Below are positions 32,966-42,900 of a DNA stretch of 64,000 bases, one piece after another (within the stretch, counting starts at the first letter, position 1; every line of letters begins with the position of its first letter). A model generated the notes under the pieces. The model saw nothing but the letters and a program-made list of their open reading frames with translations. It searched no databases and was not told the origin of the DNA. Where the stretch lies: assembly GCA_964576075.1 (NCBI GenBank), contig CAZNTX010000007.1:1-64000 (forward strand), read 5' to 3'. A program made the position numbers and the translations under genes. This DNA comes from Thermohalobaculum sp964576075. GTDB taxonomy: Bacteria > Pseudomonadota > Alphaproteobacteria > Rhodobacterales > Rhodobacteraceae.

Positions 32966-34366
32966 ATGATGTGGCAGGTGCGGCGGGCCTTCGGCGCCCT
33001 CGTCTTGACGATTTCCCTACTCCTCGCGGCGGCGCCGGGGGCCGAGGCGGCGCCCTACGCGGCCATCGTGATGGACATGCGCACCGGCGAGGTGGTGCAT
33101 TCCCGCGGCGCGGACCGGCGCCAGCACCCCGCGTCGCTCACCAAGATGATGACGATCTATCTCACCCTCGAGGCGCTCGAGACCGGCCAGCTCGACCTCG
33201 ACCAGAAGGTCCGGGTCAGCCGCAAGGCCGCGCGCCAGCCGCCCTCCAAGCTCGGCCTGCGGCCGGGGCAGCGCGTCACCGTCCGCAGCCTCCTGCGCGC
33301 GACGGCCATCAAGTCCGCCAACGACGCCGCCATGGTCCTCGCCGAGGCGATCGGCGGCAGCCAGCGCAGCTTCGCCCGCCTGATGACGGACAAGGCGCGC
33401 GAGCTCGGGATGGCCAGCACCACCTTCAAGAACCCCCACGGGCTCACCCAGCGCGGCCATCTCTCCACGGCGCGCGACATGGCGCGCCTCGCCCGCGCCC
33501 TCTATTTCGACTTCCCGGAATACTACAACCTCTTCGGGCGCAAGGTGGCCCGCGCCGCGGGCAAGCGGGTCTACACGACGAACCGTCTGCTCTCCACCTA
33601 TCGCGGCGCCGAAGGGATGAAGACCGGCTACACCCGCGCCGCCGGCTACAATCTCGCCGCGAGCGCCAAGCGCGGGGAGCGCCGGGTCATCGCCGTGCTG
33701 ATGGGCGGCAAGACCTCGCGCTGGCGCAATGCGCGGATGGCGAAGCTCCTCGATATGGGCTTCGCGCGCACGCCGGCGCGGGCGGCCGAAATCCCGCCCG
33801 CGCGGGCCGGCACCGCGGTCGCCGCGGCGCCGCTCCCGCCGCCGCGCCCGGGCACCAAGGCCACCGGCCTCGCCGCCATCGGCGCCGCCCTCGCGAGCCC
33901 CGCCGCCGCCGCGGTGCACGATCCGGGCAGCCGTTTCGCGCCCCTCTATGCCGAGCTGCCGAAGGCCCGCCCTGGCTCCGCGCGCGGGGCCAAGGGCGCG
34001 CGAAGCGCGGGCTCCCTCGTGCCCCTGCCGGCCGGGCGCGCTGCGGCCCGCGGGCTCGCCGCGCTCCCGGGCAGCGGCGTCCCGATCCCCGCCGAGCGGC
34101 CCGACGAGGCGCTCGAGCCGACGGGATGGGAGGTCCAGGTCGGGGCCTTCCGCGACCGCGAGAGCGCGGAGCGCCGGCTCGAGTCGCTCCGCCTCGGGGA
34201 TCTGCCGATGCTCTCGCGCGGCGCCTCGCGCGTCGCCACCCGCTCGCGGGCCGGCCGGTCGATGTATCTCGTGCGCTTCCACGGGCTCGAGGCCGCCGAG
34301 GCCCGCGCCGCCTGCGCTCGGCTCAAGCGTGCGGGCCGCGACTGCCTCGCCCTCGCCCCCCGCTGA
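32966..34366 (+). CDS. D-alanyl-D-alanine carboxypeptidase (PBP5/6 family) with C-terminal SPOR domain
   Basis: 466-aa periplasmic peptidase S11 that trims the terminal D-Ala of peptidoglycan stem peptides. The signal peptide is residues 1-29. The three penicillin-binding motifs are intact: SLTK (57-60), SAN (117-119) and KTG (219-221). A Pro/Ala-rich linker (about 270-380) leads to a SPOR domain at about 388-466 (WEVQVGAFRDRESAERRLESL), which binds denuded septal peptidoglycan. This suggests targeting to the division site. The usual C-terminal amphipathic membrane anchor of PBP5 is absent and SPOR replaces it. The upstream region 32830-32890 is low in GC (GCTTGACGGCTTCTTAACG) and likely holds its promoter. 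Confidence 0.85.
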   Translation: MMWQVRRAFGALVLTISLLLAAAPGAEAAPYAAIVMDMRTGEVVHSRGADRRQHPASLTKMMTIYLTLEALETGQLDLDQKVRVSRKAARQPPSKLGLRPGQRVTVRSLLRATAIKSANDAAMVLAEAIGGSQRSFARLMTDKARELGMASTTFKNPHGLTQRGHLSTARDMARLARALYFDFPEYYNLFGRKVARAAGKRVYTTNRLLSTYRGAEGMKTGYTRAAGYNLAASAKRGERRVIAVLMGGKTSRWRNARMAKLLDMGFARTPARAAEIPPARAGTAVAAAPLPPPRPGTKATGLAAIGAALASPAAAAVHDPGSRFAPLYAELPKARPGSARGAKGARSAGSLVPLPAGRAAARGLAALPGSGVPIPAERPDEALEPTGWEVQVGAFRDRESAERRLESLRLGDLPMLSRGASRVATRSRAGRSMYLVRFHGLEAAEARAACARLKRAGRDCLALAPR

Positions 34367-34516
34367 CCCGGCCGGGACGGGGCGACGACGGGATCGGGCC
34401 GGGCGCGCGGTCTCCGCCGCCGGGGCCCGCCAGAGGCCCCGGCCCGGCGCGATCCGCCCGAGCCGGGCCTGACAGCTGCGGGCCGAGCGCTACGTTCTGC
34501 GCGGAAGGAGGCCGTC

Positions 34517-35635
34517 ATGGCATCGCCCGCACCTGTCTGGCTGCAGACGACGTTTGCGCTCGCCCTCGTCGCGGGCGGCGCCATCGCCTGGCTCGAGCGC
34601 GACGCGCTGAGCGCCGCGATCGGCCGCGCCCCCGCTGCGGCGGAGACGGCGGACGCCGCCGATCCCGGCGTGCCCATCGTCGCGGCCGCGGTTGAACCGG
34701 TGCGCGACGATGCCGCGCTGCGCGTCGCCGGCAGCGCCCACGCCGCCCGCTCCGTCACGCTGCGGCCCGAGACCGGCGGGAAGGTGGCCGAGATCGCGAT
34801 CGCCGCCAATCGCCGCTTCTCCGAGGGGGAGGTGCTCCTCCGCCTCGAGGACACCGACGAGCGCCTCGCCCTCGCCCTCGCCGAGGCCCGCCTCGCGGAG
34901 GCAGAGCGCACCCTCGGCCGGCAGGAGGCGCTGCGCAGCCGCGGCACCGTTTCGGAGACCGCGCTCTCCGATGCGCAGACCGCGCGCGACATCGCCGCCA
35001 TCGCGCGCGACCGCGCCGCCGCCGCGCTCGACGACCGGACGCTCGAGGCCCCCTTCGACGGTGTCACCGGCATCGCGCAGGTCGAGCGGGGGGACTGGAT
35101 CGACACCGACACCGCCATCGCGAGCTTCGACGACCGGTCGCGGCTGCTCGTCGAGTTCGCGCTGCCCGAGCGCTGGCTGCCGCGCCTCGAGATCGGTCAG
35201 ACCGTCGGGCTCGAGACGCCGGGCCATGCGGGCGAGGCCCTCGCGGGCCGCATCGCCGAGATCGACAGCCGGGTCGATCCGGCCACGCGCACCGCCCGCG
35301 TCCGCGCCGAGCTCGACAATTCGGACGACGCGCTGCGCCCCGGCCTCTCCTTCACCGTCACGCTGGAGCTTCCCGGCGAGCCATACCCGGCCGTGCCCGC
35401 CCTCGCCCTGCAGTTCGAGCGGGGGGGCTCCTATGTGTGGCGGGTCTCCTCGGGGCGGGCGGAGAAGGTCTCGGTCCGCGTGGTGCGCCGGCGCGCCGGG
35501 CGGATCCTGGTCGACGGCCCGCTCGCGGCGGGCGATCGCGTGGCCGTCGAGGGCGTGCAGCGGCTGCGCCCGGGGCGGAAGATCCGCGGTGTCGAGGAGG
35601 CGCCCGCCGCCCTCGCCCAAGGCGGCGGCGCGTGA
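34517..35635 (+). CDS. RND efflux periplasmic adaptor (membrane fusion protein)
   Basis: 372-aa membrane fusion protein of the AcrA/MexA/HlyD type. An N-terminal membrane anchor (about 8-27, TTFALALVAGGAIAWL), lipoyl half-motifs (AHAARSVTLRPETGGKVAEIAIAANRRFSEGEVLLRLED), a short coiled-coil hairpin (about 110-165) and the beta-barrel region (LLVEFALPERWLPRLEIGQTVGLETP) are in the standard order. It links the inner-membrane pump to an outer-membrane channel. An AAGGAGG ribosome-binding site lies at 34504-34510. Its stop overlaps the pump GTG start (GTGA). No TolC-like gene is nearby. Confidence 0.85.
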   Translation: MASPAPVWLQTTFALALVAGGAIAWLERDALSAAIGRAPAAAETADAADPGVPIVAAAVEPVRDDAALRVAGSAHAARSVTLRPETGGKVAEIAIAANRRFSEGEVLLRLEDTDERLALALAEARLAEAERTLGRQEALRSRGTVSETALSDAQTARDIAAIARDRAAAALDDRTLEAPFDGVTGIAQVERGDWIDTDTAIASFDDRSRLLVEFALPERWLPRLEIGQTVGLETPGHAGEALAGRIAEIDSRVDPATRTARVRAELDNSDDALRPGLSFTVTLELPGEPYPAVPALALQFERGGSYVWRVSSGRAEKVSVRVVRRRAGRILVDGPLAAGDRVAVEGVQRLRPGRKIRGVEEAPAALAQGGGA

Positions 35636-38600
35636 GCGGGCAGGGCGGCAGCGGCGGGCTCGCCGGGCTCTCGATCCGCCGGCCCTGGCTCGCCGTGGTG
35701 CTCAACCTCCTCGTCGTCATCGCCGGGATCGCGGCGATCCTCGGCGCCGAGGTCCGGGAGCTGCCGAATATCGACCGCCCCGTCGTCACCGTCCGCGCGC
35801 TCTATCCCGGCGCCTCGCCGACCACCGTCGACGCCGAGGTGACCCGCGTCGTGGAGGGGGCGGCGGCCCGCGTCACGGGCGTCGTCGCCGTGCGCTCCTC
35901 CTCCGAGGAGGGCAATTTCCGGATGCGGGTGGAGTTCCGCCCCGATGTGGAGCTCGCCGACGCCGCCTCCGATCTGCGCGAGGCGGTGAGCCGGATCACC
36001 CGCGACCTGCCGGACGGGGTCGAGGACCTGACCGTCGTGAAGTCCGACGCCGATGCGGACCCGGTCGTGCGCCTCGCCGCCTGGAGCGGGGCGCTCGACG
36101 CCGCAGAGCTCACCCGCCGGCTCGAGGACGACGTGCTGCCGGAGCTCACCGGCATCGCCGGCGTCGCCGAGGCGCAGCTCGACGGGGCGCGCGAGCGGGT
36201 GGTGCGGGTCGATCTCCTGCCGGAGCGGCTCGCGGCCTACGGGCTCTCGGTGGCCGAAGTCGCGGCGGTGGTGCGCGCGGCGCAGTTCGACGTCCCCGTC
36301 GGCAGCTTCGAGGCCGGGCCGCAGGAGATCCTCGTGCGCGCCGACGCGACCGTCACAGAGCCAGAGGCGATCGAGGCGCTGAAGCTGCGCGCCCCGGTGC
36401 GCCTCGGCGATGTCGCCGCCGTCTCGATCATGCCGCGCGAGCCCGAGGAGATCGTGCGGGTGAACGGCCGCGAGGTGATCGGGATCGAGATCGTCCGCCA
36501 GGCCAAGGCCAACGCTGTGGCGATCTCGGAGGGCGTGGAGCGCGCCGTCGCGCGGATCGAGACGCGCTTTCCCGATATGGAGATCGCCACCGTCGAGGAC
36601 GGCGCGGTCTTCATCGAGAGCGCGATCGCGGAGGTGCTGACCTCGCTCGCGGTGGCGCTTCTCATCGTGGTGGCGGTGATCTGGGTGTTCCTCGGCAGCT
36701 TCGGCGCGACGCTCGTGCCCGCGGTCGCGATCCCGGTGGCGCTCGTGGGCTCTGTCGCCGGCATTTGGGCGCTCGGCTTCTCGATCAACCTCGTGACGCT
36801 CCTCGCCCTCGTGCTCGCCACCGGGCTCGTGGTGGACGACGCCATCGTCGTGCTCGAGAACATCCAGAGGAAGCGCCGGGAGATGGGCCCGCGCGCCGCG
36901 GCGCTGATCGGCACGCGGGAGGTGGTCTTCGCGGTCCTCGCCACCACGGCGACGCTGATCGCGGTCTTCGTGCCGATCTCCTTCCTGCCCTCGGAGGCGG
37001 GGCGGCTCTTCCGGGAGTTCGGCTTCGTGCTGGCGATCACGGTGGGGCTCTCCTCCTTCGTGGCGCTCACGCTCGCGCCGATGATCGCGGCAAGGCTCCC
37101 GGATCTCGGGGGGCGGCCGCCGGCGGTGCTGCGCGGGCTCGGCTGGGTGGCGGCGCGGGCCTATGGCGGGGCGATGCGCGCGGTCCTCTGGGTGCCGCTC
37201 GCGGTGCTGACGCTCGCGGCGATGGGCGCGGCCCTCGCCGCCGTCCTCTACGCCGATCTCGGGCAGGAACTCGTCCCCCCCGAGGACCGCGGCCGCGTCG
37301 CCGTCAGCCTGCAGGGGCCGGACGGGACGGGGCTCGACTACACCGACGAACAGGTCGAGCGGGTCGAGGCGCTCTTCGCCCCCTGGATCGCGGAGGGGGT
37401 CGGGCAGGAGCTCGTCTCCATCACCGGGCGGTGGGATCTCAACCGCGGCTGGATCACCATGGACCTCGCCGACTGGGAGGAGCGCGAGATCGCCCAGTCC
37501 GAGATCGAGGCGGACATCGCCGAGGGGCTCGACGACATCGCCGGCGCCCGCGCCCGCATCCGCCGGGGCAACACGCTGGGCCTGCGCGGCGGCGACGGCG
37601 GGCTCGAGATCGCGATCACCGGGCCGGACTATCCGACCATCGCCGAGGCCGCCTTCGCCTTCGCCCGCACGCTCGAGGCGGAGATGCCGGAGCTCGAGAG
37701 CGTGCGCGTGCAGTATCAGGCGACGCAGCCGCAGCTCTCCATCGGGATCGACCGGGCCGCGGCGGCGGAGCTCGACGTCCCCGTCGAGGCGATCTCGCAG
37801 ACGCTGAAGCCGCTGGTCGACGAGGACGAGGTGGCCGAGCTCACCATCGGCGACACCGCGGCGCCGGTGCTCCTGCGCGCCGTGGCGGGCGCGGTCGAGG
37901 CGCCGTCGGACCTGCTCGATCTCACCGTGCGCGCCCGCTCCGGCGCCCTCGTCCCGCTCTCCCAGCTCGTGAGCTTCGAGGAGGCGGGCGTCGCCGCCGA
38001 GCTCGACCGCCACGCCCAGCGCCGCGCGGTGGAGATCGACGCGGGGCTCCCGCCGGAGCTCGCCCTCGCCGAGGCGGTGGAGCGGGTCCGCGCCCTCGCC
38101 CAGGAGCGGCTGCCCGAGGGGACGGGGCTTCTCCTCCTCGGCGAGGCGGCGAGCCTCGAGGAGACCTCCTCGGCGGTGGCGGCGACCTATGTGATCGCGC
38201 TCCTCGTCGTCTTTCTGGTGCTCGTCGCGCAGTTTGAAGGGCTGACCAGCGCGCTCATCGTGATGGTGACGGTGCCCTTCGGCGTCGCCGCCGCGGTGGC
38301 CGCGCTCTGGCTGACGGGGACGACGCTCAACATCTACAGCCAGATCGGCGTGCTCATGCTGATCGGGATCATGGCGAAGAACGGGATCCTGCTCGTCGAA
38401 TTCGCCGATCAGATGCGCGACCGGGGCCATCCCGCGCACGAGGCCGCCCGCCTCGCCGCCGAGATCCGCCTCCGCCCGATCGCGATGACGCTCGCCTCCA
38501 CGGTGCTCGCCGCCCTCCCGCTCGTGCTCGGCTCCGGGGCGGGGGCGGAGGCGCGCGCGGCGATCGGCTGGGTGATCTTCGGCGGGCTCGGGATCGCCGC

Positions 38601-38724
38601 GGCGGTGACGCTCTTCGTCACGCCCGCGGTCTATGCGCTGCTCGCGCCGCTCTCCCGCCCGCGGGCGGCCGAGTCGGCGGCGCTCGAGGCCGAACTCGCC
38701 GCCCTCGGCCGCCCGGCGGAGTGA
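35632..38724 (+). CDS. RND efflux transporter permease
   Basis: 1030-aa inner-membrane proton antiporter of the AcrB/MdtB superfamily. It has a first membrane span near residue 20-40 (LAVVLNLLVVIAGIAAIL), a large periplasmic loop, and TM segments including ATGLVVDDAIVVLENIQRKRREMG with the paired Asp residues of the proton relay. A second half repeats the pattern, with LMLIGIMAKNGILLVEFADQMR, the relay Lys-Asn segment. It exports drugs, solvents or other amphiphiles through a partner channel; substrate unknown. The GTG start at 35632 overlaps the adaptor stop and is preferred to longer frame extensions. Length is normal for the family. Confidence 0.88.
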   Translation: MSGQGGSGGLAGLSIRRPWLAVVLNLLVVIAGIAAILGAEVRELPNIDRPVVTVRALYPGASPTTVDAEVTRVVEGAAARVTGVVAVRSSSEEGNFRMRVEFRPDVELADAASDLREAVSRITRDLPDGVEDLTVVKSDADADPVVRLAAWSGALDAAELTRRLEDDVLPELTGIAGVAEAQLDGARERVVRVDLLPERLAAYGLSVAEVAAVVRAAQFDVPVGSFEAGPQEILVRADATVTEPEAIEALKLRAPVRLGDVAAVSIMPREPEEIVRVNGREVIGIEIVRQAKANAVAISEGVERAVARIETRFPDMEIATVEDGAVFIESAIAEVLTSLAVALLIVVAVIWVFLGSFGATLVPAVAIPVALVGSVAGIWALGFSINLVTLLALVLATGLVVDDAIVVLENIQRKRREMGPRAAALIGTREVVFAVLATTATLIAVFVPISFLPSEAGRLFREFGFVLAITVGLSSFVALTLAPMIAARLPDLGGRPPAVLRGLGWVAARAYGGAMRAVLWVPLAVLTLAAMGAALAAVLYADLGQELVPPEDRGRVAVSLQGPDGTGLDYTDEQVERVEALFAPWIAEGVGQELVSITGRWDLNRGWITMDLADWEEREIAQSEIEADIAEGLDDIAGARARIRRGNTLGLRGGDGGLEIAITGPDYPTIAEAAFAFARTLEAEMPELESVRVQYQATQPQLSIGIDRAAAAELDVPVEAISQTLKPLVDEDEVAELTIGDTAAPVLLRAVAGAVEAPSDLLDLTVRARSGALVPLSQLVSFEEAGVAAELDRHAQRRAVEIDAGLPPELALAEAVERVRALAQERLPEGTGLLLLGEAASLEETSSAVAATYVIALLVVFLVLVAQFEGLTSALIVMVTVPFGVAAAVAALWLTGTTLNIYSQIGVLMLIGIMAKNGILLVEFADQMRDRGHPAHEAARLAAEIRLRPIAMTLASTVLAALPLVLGSGAGAEARAAIGWVIFGGLGIAAAVTLFVTPAVYALLAPLSRPRAAESAALEAELAALGRPAE

Positions 38725-38757
38725 CGCCGCGCCCCCTTTCCACTCTTCGCGATTTCG

Positions 38758-38786
38758 TTGCCAACTTGCGAAAACTCGTGTAGAAT
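38758..38786 (+). promoter_or_regulatory. Strong sigma70-type promoter of the beta-barrel / exoprotein / caspase unit
   Basis: TTGCCA (38758-38763) and TAGAAT (38781-38786) are separated by exactly 17 bases, in a strikingly AT-rich stretch (38750-38806) for this genome. The ATG at 38823 follows a GGGGGGAA ribosome-binding site. It separates the downstream genes from the RND operon. Confidence 0.65.
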
Positions 38787-38822
38787 TATCTAATAAGATT
38801 GTTGTTCCGGGGGGAACCAGAC

Positions 38823-39947
38823 ATGAAGGCGACAGTGTTCGCCGCCGCGGTGCTTGCAGCCGCGGCTCTCGGGGCGTGGTCGGCATCGGCGCAGGTGGTC
38901 GTGGTTCCGCCGCCGATCGGAGAGATCAGCCCGATCCCGCAGGATCCCGGCACCGAGCCCGTCACCAAGGACCGCGCCCGCATCTTCGACGGGCTGATCT
39001 CGCGCACGGTCAATTCCAACGTCGCCCGCGCGCTCGGCCGCGGCGCCGGCGCGGGCGAGGAGGACACCGCCGCGCTCCCCCGCGTCCGCGGCAACGCGCT
39101 CCCCCCCGGCCGGCTGCGCGCCGGGCGCGAGGGCGAGGGCGGCCCGCTCGACGGCCGCCTCGCCGCCTGGGTCACCGGCAATGTCAGCTTCCTCGAAAGC
39201 GAGATCGACGAGGCGGAATACGACGGCACGATCTACACCCCCTTCCTCGGCGCCGATTACGTGACCGAGACCGGCTGGGTCTTCGGCCTCGCCCTCGGCT
39301 ACGAGCGGGCGGATATCGACACGGACTTCAATTCCGGCCGACTCGAGAGCGACGGCTTCACGGTCACGCCCTATGTCGGCAAGGCGATCGCGGGGTTCCT
39401 GATCCTCGATGCCGGCATCGGCTATGCCCGGCTCGACTACGACCGGCTCGACCGCAGCGACGACACCCCCCGGCGCGGCAGCTTCGCGGGCGACCGGTTC
39501 TTCGTCTTCGCCAACGCCAACGCCTACGCCCCGCAGGAGTGGATGCCCGTCGAGGAGGTGCAGGCGATCGGGCGCGTCGGCTTCAGCTATTCGCACGAGA
39601 CGCAGGAGGCCTTCCGCTCCGGCCCGGAAGAGTTCGCCAAGGGCGAGATCCGTCTCGGGCAGGTGAAGATCGGCGCCGAACTGCGCTATAGTCCCGAGAT
39701 CTCCGGCATCTCCGCGCTCACCCTGCTCGCCCGGGCGGAGGGGCGCATCGACGCGATCCGCAGCGACGCGGCGCCCGGCAGCCCCTTCGCCACCGGCACG
39801 GACGACCGCACGGACATCCTGCTCGGCCTCGGCGCGGAGATCGCCATCACCGACCGGATCAGCGCCGACCTCTCCTACGAACGCGCCGTGCTGCGCGAGG
39901 ACCTGACCGAGCAGTCTGTCGTGTTCGGCCTGCGGATCAATTTCTGA
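38823..39947 (+). CDS. Outer-membrane beta-barrel protein, autotransporter-barrel type
   Basis: 374-aa protein with a clear signal peptide (MKATVFAAAVLAAAALGAWSASA, residues 1-23). The first ~90 residues are Pro/Gly-rich and contain DGLISRTVNSNVARALG. From about 105 to the end it has alternating amphipathic strands (RLAAWVTGNVSFLES, FLGADYVTETGWVFGLALGYE, GFTVTPYVGKAIAGFLILDAGIGYARLDY) and ends in Phe (VFGLRINF), the signature of outer-membrane barrels. The barrel resembles autotransporter translocators but there is no large passenger. The next gene, the 1866-aa exoprotein, starts 30 bases later; the barrel may serve as its surface receptor or anchor, which is inference. Confidence 0.7.
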   Translation: MKATVFAAAVLAAAALGAWSASAQVVVVPPPIGEISPIPQDPGTEPVTKDRARIFDGLISRTVNSNVARALGRGAGAGEEDTAALPRVRGNALPPGRLRAGREGEGGPLDGRLAAWVTGNVSFLESEIDEAEYDGTIYTPFLGADYVTETGWVFGLALGYERADIDTDFNSGRLESDGFTVTPYVGKAIAGFLILDAGIGYARLDYDRLDRSDDTPRRGSFAGDRFFVFANANAYAPQEWMPVEEVQAIGRVGFSYSHETQEAFRSGPEEFAKGEIRLGQVKIGAELRYSPEISGISALTLLARAEGRIDAIRSDAAPGSPFATGTDDRTDILLGLGAEIAITDRISADLSYERAVLREDLTEQSVVFGLRINF

Positions 39948-39977
39948 GCCGTCGCACCGCGACGCACGGAGGATGCG

Positions 39978-42900
39978 ATGACGACGATCACGATCTTCGA
40001 TCCGACCTACGAATTCCCCGCAGTCTCGCCGCCCTCCGAACTGGTGCTCAAGAGCCAAACCCGGGTGACGGTCTCCTACGACGCCAGTTTTCTGGAGAGC
40101 CAGACCGGCCTCGCGTTCCAGAGCGCCCTGGCCAATCCAGACAACCTCTTCGCCGGAGAAACCGAGAATTTCCGCGGCGAGGTGGAGGAGATCGTCACCA
40201 CCCGCGGAGCGCCGAACGGCCCGGCGATCTTCAGCATCACAAACCCCGGCCTGTCCTTCGCGGACTATGTCTCGGGCGGGGACGCGATCCTCTTCGCCGG
40301 GCGCGACGACATCGTGCTCGCCGCCGGCCGGCTCGATCTCGAGAGCCAGATCGTCGATGCCGTCGCGGGCGGCTCTGACGCGGTGGACCGCGTTCTCGGC
40401 ACCCGCTTGCCCGGCGCCGAGCTTGCCGAGGGGGACGTGGTCGCCATCGCCGCCGAGGCCGAGGATCTTCTCGCCCTCGAGGTGCCGGGCGGGGTCCGCC
40501 TCTTCCAGCGCCAGGAGCGAGAGCCCGGGCAAGCGCGAGAGCCCGGGCAAGCGGATGTGCTCCTCGACCTCGATACGGGTGCCGATCCCGCCGCGGCCAT
40601 CGAGGCGGTCGAGCTCGCGGACGGCAGCCTGATCGACCCGGCGGATCTCTTGAACCGGGGGCCGACGGCCGAGGATGTCGATCTCGGCGAGCTCTGCGCG
40701 GGGCAGGCGAGCGACAACTTCCTCGACCGGCTGATCGCCGCCTCCCGGAGCTTCCGCATCGACGAAGGCGCGGCCAATGGGCGGGTCTTCCCGGTGGTCT
40801 TCGAGATCGAGGACGTTTCCGGCTCCGAGCGCGTGAGCTTCCTCCCGGACGAGGGGAGCGTCGTCTACGACGCCTCGCAGGGCTTCGGGGCGCTGGCCGA
40901 AGGCGAACGGCGGACGGATCGCTTCAGCTACACCGTGTCCGACGGCGTGGAGACGACCACGGCGGAGGTGCTCGTCACGGTGGTCGGGATCGACGACCCG
41001 CTCGTCTTTCAGGACGGCAGCGAGATCGCCGGCGCGATCGGCGAACTGCCCGAGGGCGATCCGTTGGAGGGCGTCTTCCTCCACAGGGCCGAGGGCACGA
41101 TCCTGGTCTTCGACCCGGATGTCCGCGACACCTACACCGCCGAGATCCCGCTCCCCGGAGAGGACGGCGGCCCGACCCTCGGGACGGCCTCCATCGTCGC
41201 GCAGAGCTCGACCGACACCGAGGCGGAGGGCTCGGCCACCTGGCGCTACGAGATCGCCGATGCCGCCATCGAGTCGCTCGCCGAGGGAGAGACGCTCCAG
41301 GACAGCTTCGAGGTGGTCTTCCGCAAGACCGGGGCCGATCCCGGCGACGGGGCGGAGGCCCCCGACTGCGCCGATCCGGAGGCCGGGGCCGACCCGGTTC
41401 AGACCGTCACGGTCACCCTGACCGGGGCCAACGACGCGCCGCAGTTCGACGTGACGGCACCGCCCGAGGGCGAGGCGGTCGAGCTCGCCACGATCGCCGA
41501 GGCGGCGGAGGACGACGAGCCCGACCCGGAGGCCGCGCCCGTCGTCACCGCGCTCGCGCCTCTCCCCTTCACCGATCTCGACCGCGCCGACGATGCGCAC
41601 AGGGCCCGCCTCGATCCCCGCCTCGCGCCGGACCAGCCGGCCTTCCTCGATATCCTGTCGATCGTCGAGGTGGTCACCGATGCCGAGATGCAGGGCGGCA
41701 CGGTCGGGCTCCGGACCACGGTCCGCGACGGCGATCTCGACTCGCTCTACGCCGGCGAAGAGCGGGTGCAGCGCTACGACCTTCTGATCCGCGATCGCGC
41801 GGCGGAGGGGGAGGGCCTCACGGACGTCCTTCCGGTCGCGATCCGGCTGATCGGCGCCAACGACGCCCCCGAGGCGCAGGACGACGCGCGCCGCCTGCTC
41901 GCCGACGGCACCCTGCCCGAGGACGCGACCGCCCCCGACGGCGACCGCGCGCCGATGGGCGAGACCCCGGGCTTCGTCGACGTTCTCGCGAACGATGCCG
42001 ACCCGGACATCCCCGCCGCCGACGACCCCCGCGCCGGGGAGGCCCCGGACATCCTCGTCGTCGCCGGGATCGGCACCCCGACCGCCGATATGGGCCTGCC
42101 GGGGGGCGTGGATCTCCAGGGCCTTTTCGAGGTCGCGGAGGACGGCTCCGGCATCCTCTACGACTTCGGCGACGCCTTCGACTTCCTCGCCGAGGGCGAG
42201 ACCCTGGAGATCACGGTCCCCTACACCGTCGCCGACCGTTCGGAGGCCGCCAACACGCCCGAGGAAATCGCGGACCGGCTCGAGGGCACGGCCGAGCTCG
42301 CCATCGTGGTGATCGGCGGCGCCGGCGATCCCTGCCTCGACTATGTGGGCGAGGACCGGCTCGCGATCGACGAGGACGGCGATGCCGGGGAGGCCGAGAT
42401 CGACCCCGCCCAGGGGATCCCGATCGTCCCCGCCGAGGCCGGCGACTTCGAGATCCTCGACATCCGGGTCGCCGATATCGCGGTCTCCGGCATGGAGGAC
42501 GACACGGAGATTTCCGCAGCCGTGCTCGAGGCGGCGGCCCGCGCCTCGCTCCCCAATGGCGGCGAGGGGCCGGCCGAGGCGCTCAGCTTCGACCCCGCGG
42601 GGAATTTCGACTTCCTGATGCAGGGGGTCACCGCCACCGTCACCCTCGCCTACACCGCGCGCTCGCCGGAGGGGGACGACTGCGAGGGCACCGTCGAGAT
42701 CGCCGTCGGCGGCGTCAACGACCGCCCGGCCTTCAGCGAGCTCTCCGTTCTCGCCGGCGAGATCCCGGCCGACCCGCAGGCCGAGATCCTCGATCTCGAA
42801 GCCAGGGGCCGCCTGCGCTTCGAGGACCCCGATATCGGCGATATGCACACGGCCGACCTCGCCCCGGTCCCCGACGACTATGTGGGCGAGTTCCGCCTCA

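Noticed and set aside
34391..34455. Imperfect hairpin between the carboxypeptidase and RND genes
   Set aside because: Arms match at only 12 of 14 positions and lie in very GC-rich sequence where such matches are common; no T-run. Not listed as a terminator.
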